Part shown: one piece after another, positions 1-7,951 of the stretch
Layout: each line of letters begins with the position of its first letter
Numbering within the stretch: the first letter of the stretch is position 1
Assembly: GCF_900155965.1 (NCBI RefSeq)
Contig: NZ_FTMG01000010.1
Span: forward strand, 62,001 to 126,000
DNA length: 64,000 nucleotides
Direction: 5' to 3'
DNA from: Mucilaginibacter lappiensis
Lineage (GTDB): Bacteria; Bacteroidota; Bacteroidia; Sphingobacteriales; Sphingobacteriaceae
The notes under the pieces: model-generated
Told to the model about the DNA's origin: nothing
Databases searched by the model: none
What the model saw: the letters and a program-made list of their open reading frames with translations, nothing else
Translations under genes and position numbers: made by a program

Positions 1-281
1 TCGGGCGAATTCAAAATGCTGATGCTTTTAACCGAATCAAAAGGAAAAAGGAACGAATTGTTGATTTTAAGAGCGCTTACCAGTGTTTTAATAAACTGAT
101 AGTTAGCATTTTTACGTTCCAGGTCGTTTTCATCATTCACTATTTTTTTTCCTAGCGAAGCAAGGCTATCCTGGTAAATATTTAATTGTTTTATGCGTGA
201 GCTCTCGTCCGAGTGCTGACCAAAAGTCTGGCTGCAAATAAACAGAGAGATTACGAATAGAAACAAGCGCCTAGCTACCAT
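1..281 (-). CDS. Secreted hypothetical protein, C-terminus cut by window edge
   Basis: This is the N-terminal part of a minus-strand gene that runs off the left edge. The reading frame is open from an ATG at 281 down to base 1. It begins MVARRLFLFVISLFICSQTFGQ, a basic start, a hydrophobic core and a likely signal peptidase I site after TFG, so export is expected. The mature part is charged and helix-rich (DSLASLGKKIVNDENDLERK), followed by NSFLFPFDSVKSISILNSP. I recognise no named domain in these 93 codons. The thiolase gene lies about 100 bp upstream on the same strand, so co-transcription is possible but not shown. Confidence 0.7.
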   Translation of the reverse strand, partial: MVARRLFLFVISLFICSQTFGQHSDESSRIKQLNIYQDSLASLGKKIVNDENDLERKNANYQFIKTLVSALKINNSFLFPFDSVKSISILNSP

Positions 282-377
282 ACCGGGTAATTAAAAATTA
301 ACATAATGTTGCCGCTAAATTAATAATTTATCCTAATAGCCGTTGTAACTTGTAGTTCAGCAGCCAGTTTATTTAAT

Positions 378-1556
378 TTAACGTAAATTTTCAATAACCA
401 TTGCGCTGGCGCCACCGCCGCCATTACAAATTCCAGCGGCGCCGTACTTGCCTTTATTTTGCTGTAAAACAGAGAGTAAGGTAACTATGATACGCGCTCC
501 CGAAGCACCCAGCGGATGACCCAATGAAACAGCGCCCCCGTTAACGTTAACTTTAGCCGGATCGAGCTTTAAAAGCTGGTTGTTGGCTATAGATACTACA
601 GAGAAGGCTTCGTTGATCTCAAAAAAGTCTATCTCATCTGCAGATAAACCTGCACGGTGTAGAGCCAATGGTATAGCTTTGGATGGGGCAGTAGTAAACC
701 ATTCCGGGGCCTGCTGCGCATCGGCATGGGATATTATTTGGGCTAATGGTTTAATACCCAGCTCATCTGCTTTTTCTTTGCTCATGAGTACCAGGGCCGC
801 TGCACCATCATTTAAGGTAGATGCGTTGGCGGCTGTTACGGTACCATCCTTTTTAAATACGGGTTTTAAGGAAGGTATTTTCTCAAACTTTACTGCTTTG
901 GGTTCTTCATCCTCGGCAAATAAAGTGACATCGCCTTTTTTATCTTTAAGTTCCACAGGGGTTATTTCGTCCTTGAATTTGCCTGCAGCCTGCGCTTTTT
1001 GAGCCCGGTTGTAGGATTCAATAGCGAAGGCATCCTGCTCCTCGCGACTGATATTACAGTCGGTAGCACATAATTCAGCGGCCGAGCCCATATGGTAGTC
1101 GTTATAAACATCCCAGAGGCCATCTTTTATCAGTCCGTCGATAATTTGACCGTTACCCAGACGGTAGCCATTGCGGGCCTTATCCAGGTAATAAGGTACA
1201 TTACTCATGCTCTCCATACCACCAGCAACCACAATATCATTTTGACCTATGGCGATGCTTTGGGCAGCCAGCATAATGGCTTTCATACCCGAGGCACATA
1301 CTTTATTTACGGTAGTGGCAGGCAAATAAGGCAGACCGGCAAATATAGCTGCCTGGGTAGCAGGTGCCTGCCCCAAATTGGCCGATAGCACATTGCCCAT
1401 ATAAACTTCCTGTATCTGGTCGGGTTTGAGGCCCGATTTTTCGATTGCTGATTTGATGGCTAAAGCACCCAGTTGTGTGGCGCTCAGGGCGGCTAAACTG
1501 CCTCCAAAGCTGCCGATAGGCGTGCGAGTGGCAGCCACTATTACTACTTCTTTCAT
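378..1556 (-). CDS. Acetyl-CoA C-acetyltransferase (thiolase)
   Basis: Cytosolic thiolase that condenses two acetyl-CoA to acetoacetyl-CoA or runs the reverse thiolysis in fatty-acid breakdown. The 392-residue length is typical of a full family member. The thiolase signatures are visible: the nucleophile in NKVCASGMK (Cys87), the histidine block NGGAVSLGHPLGASGAR, and the C-terminal CNGGGGASA with the second active-site cysteine. I chose the ATG at 1556 because MKEVVIVAATRTPIG is the usual family N-terminus; an in-frame ATG 27 bp further upstream adds an unrelated MPHQFNEGH. No other beta-oxidation gene lies beside it, so biosynthetic versus degradative use cannot be decided here. A promoter-like TAAATTTG lies about 25 bp upstream. 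Confidence 0.95.
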   Translation of the reverse strand: MKEVVIVAATRTPIGSFGGSLAALSATQLGALAIKSAIEKSGLKPDQIQEVYMGNVLSANLGQAPATQAAIFAGLPYLPATTVNKVCASGMKAIMLAAQSIAIGQNDIVVAGGMESMSNVPYYLDKARNGYRLGNGQIIDGLIKDGLWDVYNDYHMGSAAELCATDCNISREEQDAFAIESYNRAQKAQAAGKFKDEITPVELKDKKGDVTLFAEDEEPKAVKFEKIPSLKPVFKKDGTVTAANASTLNDGAAALVLMSKEKADELGIKPLAQIISHADAQQAPEWFTTAPSKAIPLALHRAGLSADEIDFFEINEAFSVVSIANNQLLKLDPAKVNVNGGAVSLGHPLGASGARIIVTLLSVLQQNKGKYGAAGICNGGGGASAMVIENLR

Positions 1557-1580
1557 GTGTCCCTCATTAAATTGGTGCGG

Positions 1581-1611
1581 CAAATTTAATTATTTTGCTG
1601 AAAGGAAAAAG
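1581..1611 (-). promoter_or_regulatory. Bacteroidota-type promoter for the thiolase gene
   Basis: On the minus strand TAAATTTG (1581-1588) matches the -7 consensus TAnnTTTG exactly. A degenerate T-rich -33 (CTTT, 1608-1611) lies 19 bp upstream. Transcription would start near 1574 and give a leader of about 18 nt. Confidence 0.5.
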
Positions 1612-1720
1612 CTATGCATGCATAATAATTACAATGGTGATTTTTTAGTTTTATTTTTTGGTATATACCACTTGGCAGGTCGGTTGTGGGGGAGTCTTTG
1701 CCAGCCTGTATTTAGCTGTA

Positions 1721-1992
1721 AAAAACTTTTTAAACCTTAAATTTTAACAAATTTCTGGTCGAATGGAGTGAAAATCACTCTAAAACTGCTTGAAAAAACC
1801 TCATTTTAACACTTTTTAACAAATTTTAACACGGTTTTAGGCAGTTTTTAAAACTTTAAAAAGTATTAAATTATTGATATTCAAATGATTGTATATAAAA
1901 TGATGGTTTTTTGGCCTTGTTTTATCTTTAACAAAACAGCCCGGTTCATTTTATATAATGAACCGGGCTGGTGCTGATATAAATATACGAAA
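1721..1992 (+). repeat. Three-copy intergenic hairpin repeat, copy A
   Basis: One of three copies of a roughly 270-bp non-coding element (others at 46345-46607 inverted and 63162-63435). It starts AAAAACTTTTTAAACCTT and ends GATATAAATATACGAAA. Within it are several TTTAACA boxes at about 10-bp spacing and a perfect 13-bp stem (1937-1949 with 1958-1970, CAGCCCGGTTCAT) around an 8-nt loop. Read on the minus strand, the element begins TTTCGTATATTTATATC, which contains TATATTTA, one base from the TAnnTTTG promoter motif, with TTTG 19 bp before it. The hairpin follows and then TTTTGTTAA, like a weak terminator. A small RNA or a MITE-like mobile repeat are both possible. Confidence 0.8.
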
Positions 1993-2065
1993 TTAGCGGG
2001 AATATACAAAGTTGAACGCTGCGCCAGTTCAAGCGTCTGATCTTTATTTAAGTTAAGTTATCACA

Positions 2066-2557
2066 TCATTTTAAACTTTGGATCCTCGATTTTTCGAAAA
2101 GCTTTACCCATCCTTTTTTGCCTAGCGAGAGTGTGGTGAGTATATAACGTTTATTGTCGGGATCGGGGTGGATTTCGAAAAAAAGACTGTTTTCACCCAG
2201 TAGATTATTCCGAAGCGGAACTATGGTAGTTTTACCCAACGTTACTTCATTGTCTTTAAAACTGTCATACAAACCTAATACGTATTTGTAAAAATCCGAT
2301 TCTTCCTGAGCAGATGGGAAATCAAGTCTTTTCACAAAATTAGTAGTTGTATGATACTCCAGAAATTCAGAATTATCCTCCTCTATATGAAACAGACCAA
2401 ATGTTACTGTTAATGCTACGCGCTTAGCGCCGATAAGGACAGGCGTCTTTTTTGCCTCATCGGCCTTTACCTGATCTTGCGTTTTGCCGACTTTAAATTG
2501 AGAAAATCCTTGTAACGAAAAAAACGTAAGAACCAGTGCTAAAGATAAGTTTTTCAT
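2066..2557 (-). CDS. Small secreted hypothetical protein
   Basis: A 163-residue protein with a clear signal peptide (MKNLSLALVLTFFSLQGFSQ, cleavage probably after FSQ) and a mature part of mixed alpha/beta character without further membrane segments. A periplasmic or outer-envelope location follows. I recognise no family. The ATG at 2557 is the only start that gives an intact signal peptide. It is a lone gene: repeat copy A lies about 75 bp beyond its stop and more than 200 bp separates it from the ribbon-helix-helix gene upstream. Confidence 0.8.
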   Translation of the reverse strand: MKNLSLALVLTFFSLQGFSQFKVGKTQDQVKADEAKKTPVLIGAKRVALTVTFGLFHIEEDNSEFLEYHTTTNFVKRLDFPSAQEESDFYKYVLGLYDSFKDNEVTLGKTTIVPLRNNLLGENSLFFEIHPDPDNKRYILTTLSLGKKGWVKLFEKSRIQSLK

Positions 2558-2793
2558 GTCATGAAGTTTTAAATAAATTACATAAAGCTATATATAGTTT
2601 TTCAATTAAAAGATACCGATAGATAGGTATATATTGGGGTTTCTGGTCTATACAGGCACATCAATTTTTAACTGAATTTATACTGCTGGCTTTAATTATG
2701 TAATCTATGACATACTAATCTCGCAGACGGGCTGTCAACGAGGACACAAGCAACGGTGGAAGCACAAATGCTTGCTCCTTGTTCCCCAAATCC

Positions 2794-2967
2794 TTACTCC
2801 AAAGATCCCTTTTTCTTCTTCGTGGTTTTTTTTCGGGCAAGCAGGGCCTGTTGCAGCAGATATTCAATCTGGCCGTTGGTGCTTCGGAACTCCTCGGCAC
2901 CCCAGGTCTCTATCTCCTTCAATACATCCGGATTAACACGTAATATAAATGCTTTCTTTTCGGCCAT
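2794..2967 (-). CDS. Ribbon-helix-helix (Arc-like) DNA-binding protein
   Basis: A 57-residue protein starting MAEKKAFILRVNPDVLKEIE and ending in the lysine-rich tail RKKTTKKKKGSLE. The pattern is that of the Arc/MetJ fold: a short strand (KAFILRV) that would enter the DNA major groove, then two helices separated by STNGQIE. Such proteins act as dimers and usually autoregulate. A strong Shine-Dalgarno (AGGAGG, 8 bases before ATG), unusual in this window, supports the start at 2967. It lies 51 bp downstream of the SPFH gene on the same strand, an arrangement known in other bacteria. The perfect inverted repeat before the SPFH gene is a natural candidate for its operator. Confidence 0.85.
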   Translation of the reverse strand: MAEKKAFILRVNPDVLKEIETWGAEEFRSTNGQIEYLLQQALLARKKTTKKKKGSLE

Positions 2968-3018
2968 ATCAACCTCCTGTTCTTCTCAACGTGGCGAAAT
3001 TTTTTAGCTTATTCATGA

Positions 3019-3873
3019 TCAATGATATAATGTTCCGGTATTCACTACAGGGTTTACGCTGCGGTCGCCACACAGTACCACCAGCAGGTTGCTTACCATG
3101 GCGGCTTTACGTTCCTCGTCAAGCTCTACAATGTTTTTTTCTGATAATTTATTCAGTGCCATTTCAACCATGCCTACGGCGCCTTCCACAATAAGCCTGC
3201 GGGCTGCTATAATGGCCGATGCCTGCTGAACCTGTAGCATAGAATGCGCTATCTCTGGTGCGTAGGCCAGGTGCGATATACGAGCCTCCAGTACTTCAAT
3301 ACCGGCACGGGCCAATCGTTCGTTCAACTCTTTTTCTAATAAAAGACTTACCTGTTCGGCACCGCCACGCAGGGTGATGGTGGCTGTTTCGTCCTCCAGA
3401 TTATCATAGGGGAAGGAGTTGGCCAGGTGACGTACCGCGGCCTCACTTTGGATATTTACGTATTGGATATAGTTTTCAACTGCGAATACGGCAGCGGCAG
3501 TATCCTTGATCTGCCATACAATTACAGCGGCAATTTCAATGGGATTACCAATGCTATCATTTACCTTAAGCTGTTGCCCGTTAAGGTTAAAGGCGCGTAA
3601 TGATACTTTCTTTTTTGCAGTAAATGGGTTAACCCAAAAATAGCCGTCTTTTTTTACCGTACCGGTATACTGGCCAAAAAGGGTGAGTACTCTTGACTCA
3701 TTAGGATTTACAATGATACAGCCGGGTAGTATAAGCGTTGTGCCTAAAAAAAGCAGAATACCTGAAAGTGCTGGGATTGACACCAGGAAAATAGCAGCAA
3801 CAACTATTGATGCCACGAATAATACCAGTGCGAAAAAGCCTGATGGCGGGTTGATAATTTTTTCGGTTTGCAT
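3019..3873 (-). CDS. SPFH/Band 7 domain membrane protein (slipin-like)
   Basis: A 284-residue inner-membrane protein of the stomatin/prohibitin/flotillin/HflC superfamily, which builds oligomeric membrane scaffolds. Residues about 10-55 form one or two hydrophobic segments (FFALVLFVASIVVAAIFLVS and a second stretch ending IIVNPNESRVLTLFG). The SPFH domain then runs to about residue 230 with typical features such as GYFWVNPFTAKKKVSLR and a helical RLARAGIEVLEARISHLAYAP motif. The C-terminus after QQASAIIAARRLIVEGAV is helical and likely mediates oligomerisation. The start ATG at 3873 keeps the short cytoplasmic N-terminus. It forms an operon with the ribbon-helix-helix gene downstream. Confidence 0.92.
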   Translation of the reverse strand: MQTEKIINPPSGFFALVLFVASIVVAAIFLVSIPALSGILLFLGTTLILPGCIIVNPNESRVLTLFGQYTGTVKKDGYFWVNPFTAKKKVSLRAFNLNGQQLKVNDSIGNPIEIAAVIVWQIKDTAAAVFAVENYIQYVNIQSEAAVRHLANSFPYDNLEDETATITLRGGAEQVSLLLEKELNERLARAGIEVLEARISHLAYAPEIAHSMLQVQQASAIIAARRLIVEGAVGMVEMALNKLSEKNIVELDEERKAAMVSNLLVVLCGDRSVNPVVNTGTLYH

Positions 3874-4222
3874 AATAAATATGATTTTAAAATGATATCA
3901 TAAAGATATCAAATTAAAATTGATAAATGCAAATGAAAATAGAATCAAGAGTCAAGAATCAAGATGAGAAGATGATCGAGAAAATAGGGTAGGGAACCAA
4001 ACGTAAGAATCAAGAAAGTCTTGTTAAAATGCATTAGAGATCGGGCTCCTTACGATGAGCGTATTGGCATACCGCTTGTGAAAGCATAATTAACATACCG
4101 GGAATTAACCCGACGGTTAAGCCGTTATTGCCAAATTATAATGCACATGATTTGCCTTTGTATATGAAGCACTTTAACCAAGCATTGTCACTTTTAACGT
4201 ACTGCACTGCAACGCCATTAAA
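3874..4222. other. Intergenic region upstream of the SPFH operon
   Basis: This 349-bp stretch has no credible gene. Next to the SPFH start is the perfect inverted repeat at 3893-3911. Around 3940-4010 there are short tandem-like TCAAGA units (AATCAAGAGTCAAGAATCAAG), a low-complexity pattern also hinted at near 5535-5555. The rest shows no signal I can name. Confidence 0.6.
3893..3911. promoter_or_regulatory. 19-bp perfect inverted repeat, candidate operator
   Basis: TGATATC, five bases (ATAAA), then GATATCA: two perfect 7-bp half-sites whose centres are 12 bp apart, starting 20 bp upstream of the SPFH start codon. Position and symmetry suit a dimeric or tetrameric repressor. The ribbon-helix-helix protein of the same operon is the most economical candidate; a PadR-type regulator elsewhere in the genome is an alternative. 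Confidence 0.6.
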
Positions 4223-4705
4223 TTAAAGTAACCCATCTGCCGTGAATTTGCTTATAATGGCCTTTCGGCTTTTGCTAACAAGTTCATCGGTGTCGCCATA
4301 AGTACCGGTCGAGGTACTTATTTCGCTTTTCCAAACGGGCTTTTTGGAGGTAGCGTCTATCAAAGTTAATTCGAATGCATTGTCTATACCCGTAACCGTT
4401 TGCCGAATTAATAATATAGCTTCCGGATTGTAATTTTTGATTTCCTGGATTCTGCTTTCCTCGCTTTCTAAAGAAAGCTCATTGTATACATGTGATTCAG
4501 TTTCTACGGTTTTTGCTTTCAGATCCATTTTTAAGCCATTTATAAGGACTGTACAGTAGGCGTTCATTTCCTTTTTGCACCTCGCTTCAATGAATATTTT
4601 TTTCGGCTTTCGTGTATAACTGGTATCCTTATTGGAGGTCATGTTTACGGTAGCACATGATTGTAAAACCAAAATCAGCGTCATTAAAAGTAAAATCTTT
4701 TTCAT
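4223..4705 (-). CDS. Hypothetical lipoprotein, paralogue of the gene upstream
   Basis: A 160-residue protein with a type II signal peptide and lipobox (MKKILLLMTLILVLQSCATV; the cysteine after LQS would be acylated), so it is membrane anchored on the periplasmic side. The mature part shares the plan of the upstream neighbour: a K-rich KPKKIF motif, an INGL motif, a NPEAILLI strand and a KKPVWK segment. This resembles small envelope-stress lipoproteins, but I know no named family or function. Its ATG directly follows the TAA of the neighbour (TAAATG), so the two are almost certainly translated from one mRNA. Confidence 0.85.
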   Translation of the reverse strand: MKKILLLMTLILVLQSCATVNMTSNKDTSYTRKPKKIFIEARCKKEMNAYCTVLINGLKMDLKAKTVETESHVYNELSLESEESRIQEIKNYNPEAILLIRQTVTGIDNAFELTLIDATSKKPVWKSEISTSTGTYGDTDELVSKSRKAIISKFTADGLL

Positions 4706-5251
4706 TTAGTATGCTCTGGCGTTTGATATTGTGTTTATTTGAGTGTTGGTATTTATAAGCTGATCTTCCTGCATTTTATTGATAACTGTTTTAATAGCAC
4801 TGTTCACCGTACTAACGTTCCAAAATGGCCCATAAACATCAAGATTGCCTTTCCACACAACTTTTTTTGCTTTTCCTTCAATTAAACTAAGTTCATAAAC
4901 GGCACTTCCCGGTGCACCATTCATAATAGTTATTTTTGTCATTTTGACAAGCAGGAGTGCATCCGGATTAAAAGTATTTATATCGTTATCAATATCTTGT
5001 TCAGTTTTTAAAGAGAGTGGATCGCGTACAAAGCCATCACAAATTATATTTCTGGTTTTGAAATTTAGCGTTAAACCATTATATAGATCCTGACCAAACG
5101 CTTTACCATCTTTTGCATTCGTAATGATCATATATAACTTTTTCGGCTTTTGATTGTACCCAGCATCTTTGTTGGTCTCAATTTTTGTAGATACACAGGA
5201 TTGCAGGATAAAAATGACCGCGATAACCGCTATGATGTGTAATTTTTTCAT
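4706..5251 (-). CDS. Hypothetical lipoprotein, first of a tandem paralogous pair
   Basis: A 181-residue lipoprotein with signal peptide and lipobox (IFILQSCVST). Alignment by eye with the downstream gene shows the same order of motifs: NKDAGYNQKPKKLY / NKDTSYTRKPKKIF, LYNGLTLNFKTR / LINGLKMDLKAK, FNPDALLLVKMT / YNPEAILLIRQT, and AKKVVWKGNL / SKKPVWKSEI. The pair therefore arose by tandem duplication and has diverged strongly. The C-terminus carries an extra QINTISNARAY tail. A TACTTTTG promoter motif lies about 66 bp upstream. Function is unknown. Confidence 0.85.
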   Translation of the reverse strand: MKKLHIIAVIAVIFILQSCVSTKIETNKDAGYNQKPKKLYMIITNAKDGKAFGQDLYNGLTLNFKTRNIICDGFVRDPLSLKTEQDIDNDINTFNPDALLLVKMTKITIMNGAPGSAVYELSLIEGKAKKVVWKGNLDVYGPFWNVSTVNSAIKTVINKMQEDQLINTNTQINTISNARAY

Positions 5252-5601
5252 TAATTGTGAATAAGGTTAAACGGATACTGGCATTAAAATATAAAACAAT
5301 GTATTAATTATCTCCGCAAAAGTAATGTAAATGCAGGTAAAAAATATGGTTATCTATCAGCTGCTAAATATAGTTAATTAGAATAAATGATCTTTTGACC
5401 ATTGTTTTTGATTCATCCACATCTTTATAAGATTAACTTTGATTCCCAAAATAGATAATCCTTCTGGGTTGTCAACTTTTTAAAGGTTGGCCCTATTGAG
5501 ATATATTAGACCTTCCATGTATTTTTGTCCTAACTCTTAGCTCTTGATTCTTGCCACATATAACAGAAACTTATATTATTTTTGAGCGGTTAATTAAATA
5601 A
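5252..5601. other. Divergent promoter region between lipoproteins and pgpH
   Basis: This 350-bp region must hold promoters for both directions. Rightward TAnnTTTG matches are TATTTTTG at 5520-5527 and TATTTTTG at 5577-5584; the second would leave only about 10 nt of leader before the ATG at 5602, so the first is preferred. A near-palindrome (CAACTTTTTAAAGGTTG, about 5472-5488) of unknown meaning lies upstream of it. No gene is visible. Confidence 0.5.
5317..5324 (-). promoter_or_regulatory. -7 element for the lipoprotein pair
   Basis: On the minus strand TACTTTTG is an exact TAnnTTTG match, about 66 bp before the start codon at 5251. The -33 region is only T-rich, so the call rests mainly on the -7 element. 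Confidence 0.4.
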
Positions 5602-7671
5602 ATGGCAAAACTATCCACTTCGCGCCAAAAGGCTTTATTGCGTAAATACTCGCGCAACGTTAAGTTTTTAATGATGTTGCTGAGCATTAGCATCATTGTG
5701 TTTTTTTTACCCAAGCAGGCTAAATTTGGCTATGAGTATGAAAAGGGCCGTATCTGGAATCAAAAAGACCTGATATCACCTTACAACTTCGCTATCCTGA
5801 AAACCCAACAGGAGATCAAAAACGACCAGAAAACAGCCAAAGAAAGTATAACCCCCATTTATCAGCTGGATGCTGCGGTCGAAAATCAACAGCTGGAAGG
5901 TTTTAAAAGCGATATTGAGATTAAATGGCATAATGCAGGTATTAATGACAGGCTTAAACCTAAATTCATTTCAACTGGTACCGATCTGCTGCAGGAAATA
6001 TATGAAACCGGTATTTTAAAGCTGAACCCTCAATATCAGGTAAATTCCGAAAACTATCCCATCACCGTTTTAGACAAAAACGTAGCCACCGCCAAAAATA
6101 CCAACGAACTGTTTACCAAAGAAAAGGCCCTGGCTTATTGCGACAAGATCCTGAGCAAACATACCGATCTGGATAAGGCTTTTTTGCTGGATATGCTGCA
6201 AAACAGGCTGCAAACCAATTTAAGCTATGATAATAACTTAACCTCGCGACTCATCAACGAGGCTATTGATGGTTTATCGATCACACGTGGTATGGTGCAG
6301 AAAGGGGAGGTGATTGTTTACAAAGGTTCGGTGATTAATGATGATGTTTATCAAAAGCTGGAATCATATAAACAGGCTTTTGAGGATAATGCCCGTACCA
6401 ACGGTAACCGCAAACTGGTACTGTTGGGGCAGTTTTTCCTGGTAGGTATAGCTATATCCTTGCTGATGATATTCCTGCATCTTTTTCGTAAGGATATTTA
6501 TGCCGATAACCGCCTGGTAAGTTTAATATTATTGGTAATGACGGCCATGCTGGCCACTTTGTCGCTGGCTATTAAACTGCAGTTCCCTACCAACCTGTAT
6601 TATATACCGTACTGCATCGTGCCAATCATTATCCGTATTTTGTTTGATACGCGTTTGGCGCTTAACATACATTTGCTGGTAGTACTCATCGCCGGCTTTT
6701 TTGTACCCAACAGCTTTGAGTTTGCTTATTACGAGATCACGGCCGGTATGGTATCTATCTATAGTATCAAAAACTTGATCAGGCGCGAGCAGTTCCTGAT
6801 TTCGGCGGTCATTATCATCTTTACGTATTTTGTGGCCTTTTTGGGTATCACCTTTATCCGCGAAGGCACCTTCCTGGATATCGACTGGATGGATTTTCTG
6901 CCTTTTGTGGTGAGCGTGCTGCTTACCCTGCTGGCTTATCCGCTTATTTACATCTTTGAAAAGATATTTGCCATCACGTCGGATATTACGCTCATCGAGC
7001 TCACCAATACCAATGCGCCTTTGCTGCGCGAACTGGCCTTTAACGCTCCGGGTACCTTTCAGCATTCGTTACAGGTAGCTAACCTGGCCGAAAACGCCAT
7101 TTATACCATTGGCGGTAATGCCTTGCTGGTAAGGGCAGGGGCGTTGTACCATGATATTGGTAAAATGGAAAACCCGCTGTTTTTTATCGAAAACCAAAGC
7201 TCGGGCTTTAATCCGCATGATAAGCTGCCTTATGAAGAGAGTGCCCAGATCATCATCAGGCACGTAAGCAAGGGTATCGAAATGGCGCGTAAAGCCAACC
7301 TGCCCGAGGTGATTATCGATTTTATACGTACCCACCATGGTAATACCCGGGTGGATTATTTTTACCAGTCGTCATTAAAAAACTTTCCCGAAAAATTCAT
7401 CAACGAGAACATTTTCCGATACCCGGGACCCATCCCTTTCACCAAAGAAGCGGGTGTTTTGATGCTTGCCGACTCGGTTGAGGCCGCTTCGCGCTCTTTA
7501 AAAGAGCCTGATGAAGAGTCGATCAGTATTTTGGTTGACCGGATAGTGAAGTACAAGTTGGATCAGAACCAGCTGAAAGACAGTAATATAACTTTAAAAG
7601 ATATTGAAACTATCAAAACTATTTTTAAGCGGATGCTGATGAGTATTTATCATGTGCGGATAGATTATTAA
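5602..7671 (+). CDS. pgpH: 7TM-HD membrane phosphohydrolase, PgpH type (c-di-AMP phosphodiesterase family)
   Basis: A 689-residue inner-membrane protein with the three-part layout of the PgpH family. A first TM helix (about residues 22-37) is followed by a large extracytoplasmic domain (about 45-270). A bundle of about seven TM helices follows (about 275-465), then a C-terminal cytoplasmic HD domain. The HD metal motifs are intact: HSLQVANLAENA, HDIGKMENPLFF (His517-Asp518) and RTHHGNTRVDYFY. Characterised members hydrolyse cyclic di-AMP to pApA and so tune osmolyte and cell-wall homeostasis; activity here is inferred from the family. The start MAKLSTSRQKALLRKYSR gives a positive cytoplasmic N-terminus. 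It is a single gene, followed by the tRNA-Ser promoter. Confidence 0.9.
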   Translation: MAKLSTSRQKALLRKYSRNVKFLMMLLSISIIVFFLPKQAKFGYEYEKGRIWNQKDLISPYNFAILKTQQEIKNDQKTAKESITPIYQLDAAVENQQLEGFKSDIEIKWHNAGINDRLKPKFISTGTDLLQEIYETGILKLNPQYQVNSENYPITVLDKNVATAKNTNELFTKEKALAYCDKILSKHTDLDKAFLLDMLQNRLQTNLSYDNNLTSRLINEAIDGLSITRGMVQKGEVIVYKGSVINDDVYQKLESYKQAFEDNARTNGNRKLVLLGQFFLVGIAISLLMIFLHLFRKDIYADNRLVSLILLVMTAMLATLSLAIKLQFPTNLYYIPYCIVPIIIRILFDTRLALNIHLLVVLIAGFFVPNSFEFAYYEITAGMVSIYSIKNLIRREQFLISAVIIIFTYFVAFLGITFIREGTFLDIDWMDFLPFVVSVLLTLLAYPLIYIFEKIFAITSDITLIELTNTNAPLLRELAFNAPGTFQHSLQVANLAENAIYTIGGNALLVRAGALYHDIGKMENPLFFIENQSSGFNPHDKLPYEESAQIIIRHVSKGIEMARKANLPEVIIDFIRTHHGNTRVDYFYQSSLKNFPEKFINENIFRYPGPIPFTKEAGVLMLADSVEAASRSLKEPDEESISILVDRIVKYKLDQNQLKDSNITLKDIETIKTIFKRMLMSIYHVRIDY

Positions 7672-7686
7672 AAATATAACTTTTTT

Positions 7687-7716
7687 TTTGACGGGAAACA
7701 TGAATTACTATATTTG
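7687..7716 (+). promoter_or_regulatory. Promoter of tRNA-Ser
   Basis: A textbook Bacteroidota promoter: TTTG at 7687-7690, an 18-bp spacer, then TATATTTG at 7709-7716. The start would be near 7723, leaving a leader of about 30 nt that contains a small CCCG/CGGG stem before the mature tRNA. Confidence 0.85.
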
Positions 7717-7753
7717 CAATCCCGAAAAACGGGGAACATATTGAAAAGAACAC

Positions 7754-7840
7754 GGTGAGGTGCCTGAGAGGCCGAAAGGATCAGTTTGCTAAACTGACGT
7801 ACGGGAAACTGTACCGAGGGTTCGAATCCCTCCCTCACCG
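7754..7840 (+). tRNA. tRNA-Ser (anticodon GCU)
   Basis: An 87-nt class II tRNA that folds completely. The acceptor stem is GGTGAGG/CCTCACC with discriminator G. The anticodon stem TCAGT/ACTGA encloses the loop TTGCTAA (anticodon GCU, reading AGC/AGU serine codons). The long variable arm GTACGG/CTGTAC and the T arm GAGGG-TTCGAAT-CCCTC are intact. CCA is not encoded. It has its own promoter and terminator. Confidence 0.97.
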
Positions 7841-7849
7841 CTGAACATG

Positions 7850-7879
7850 AAAAAAGCCTGGCAATCGCCGGGCTTTTTT
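7850..7879 (+). terminator. Intrinsic terminator after tRNA-Ser
   Basis: The stem AAAAAAGCCTGGC / GCCGGGCTTTTTT with the 4-nt loop AATC and a run of six T starts 10 bp after the tRNA. Confidence 0.9.
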
Positions 7880-7951
7880 CGTTTGGGGATGGTTGATGAT
7901 GGCAGCGGACATGGGCTGATAAAGCATTAACTACCATTAAATAAAAAAAAC

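Noticed and set aside
7668..7937. 89-codon minus-strand reading frame
   Set aside because: It runs across the tRNA-Ser gene, its promoter and its terminator; the sequence is a tRNA and terminator shadow.
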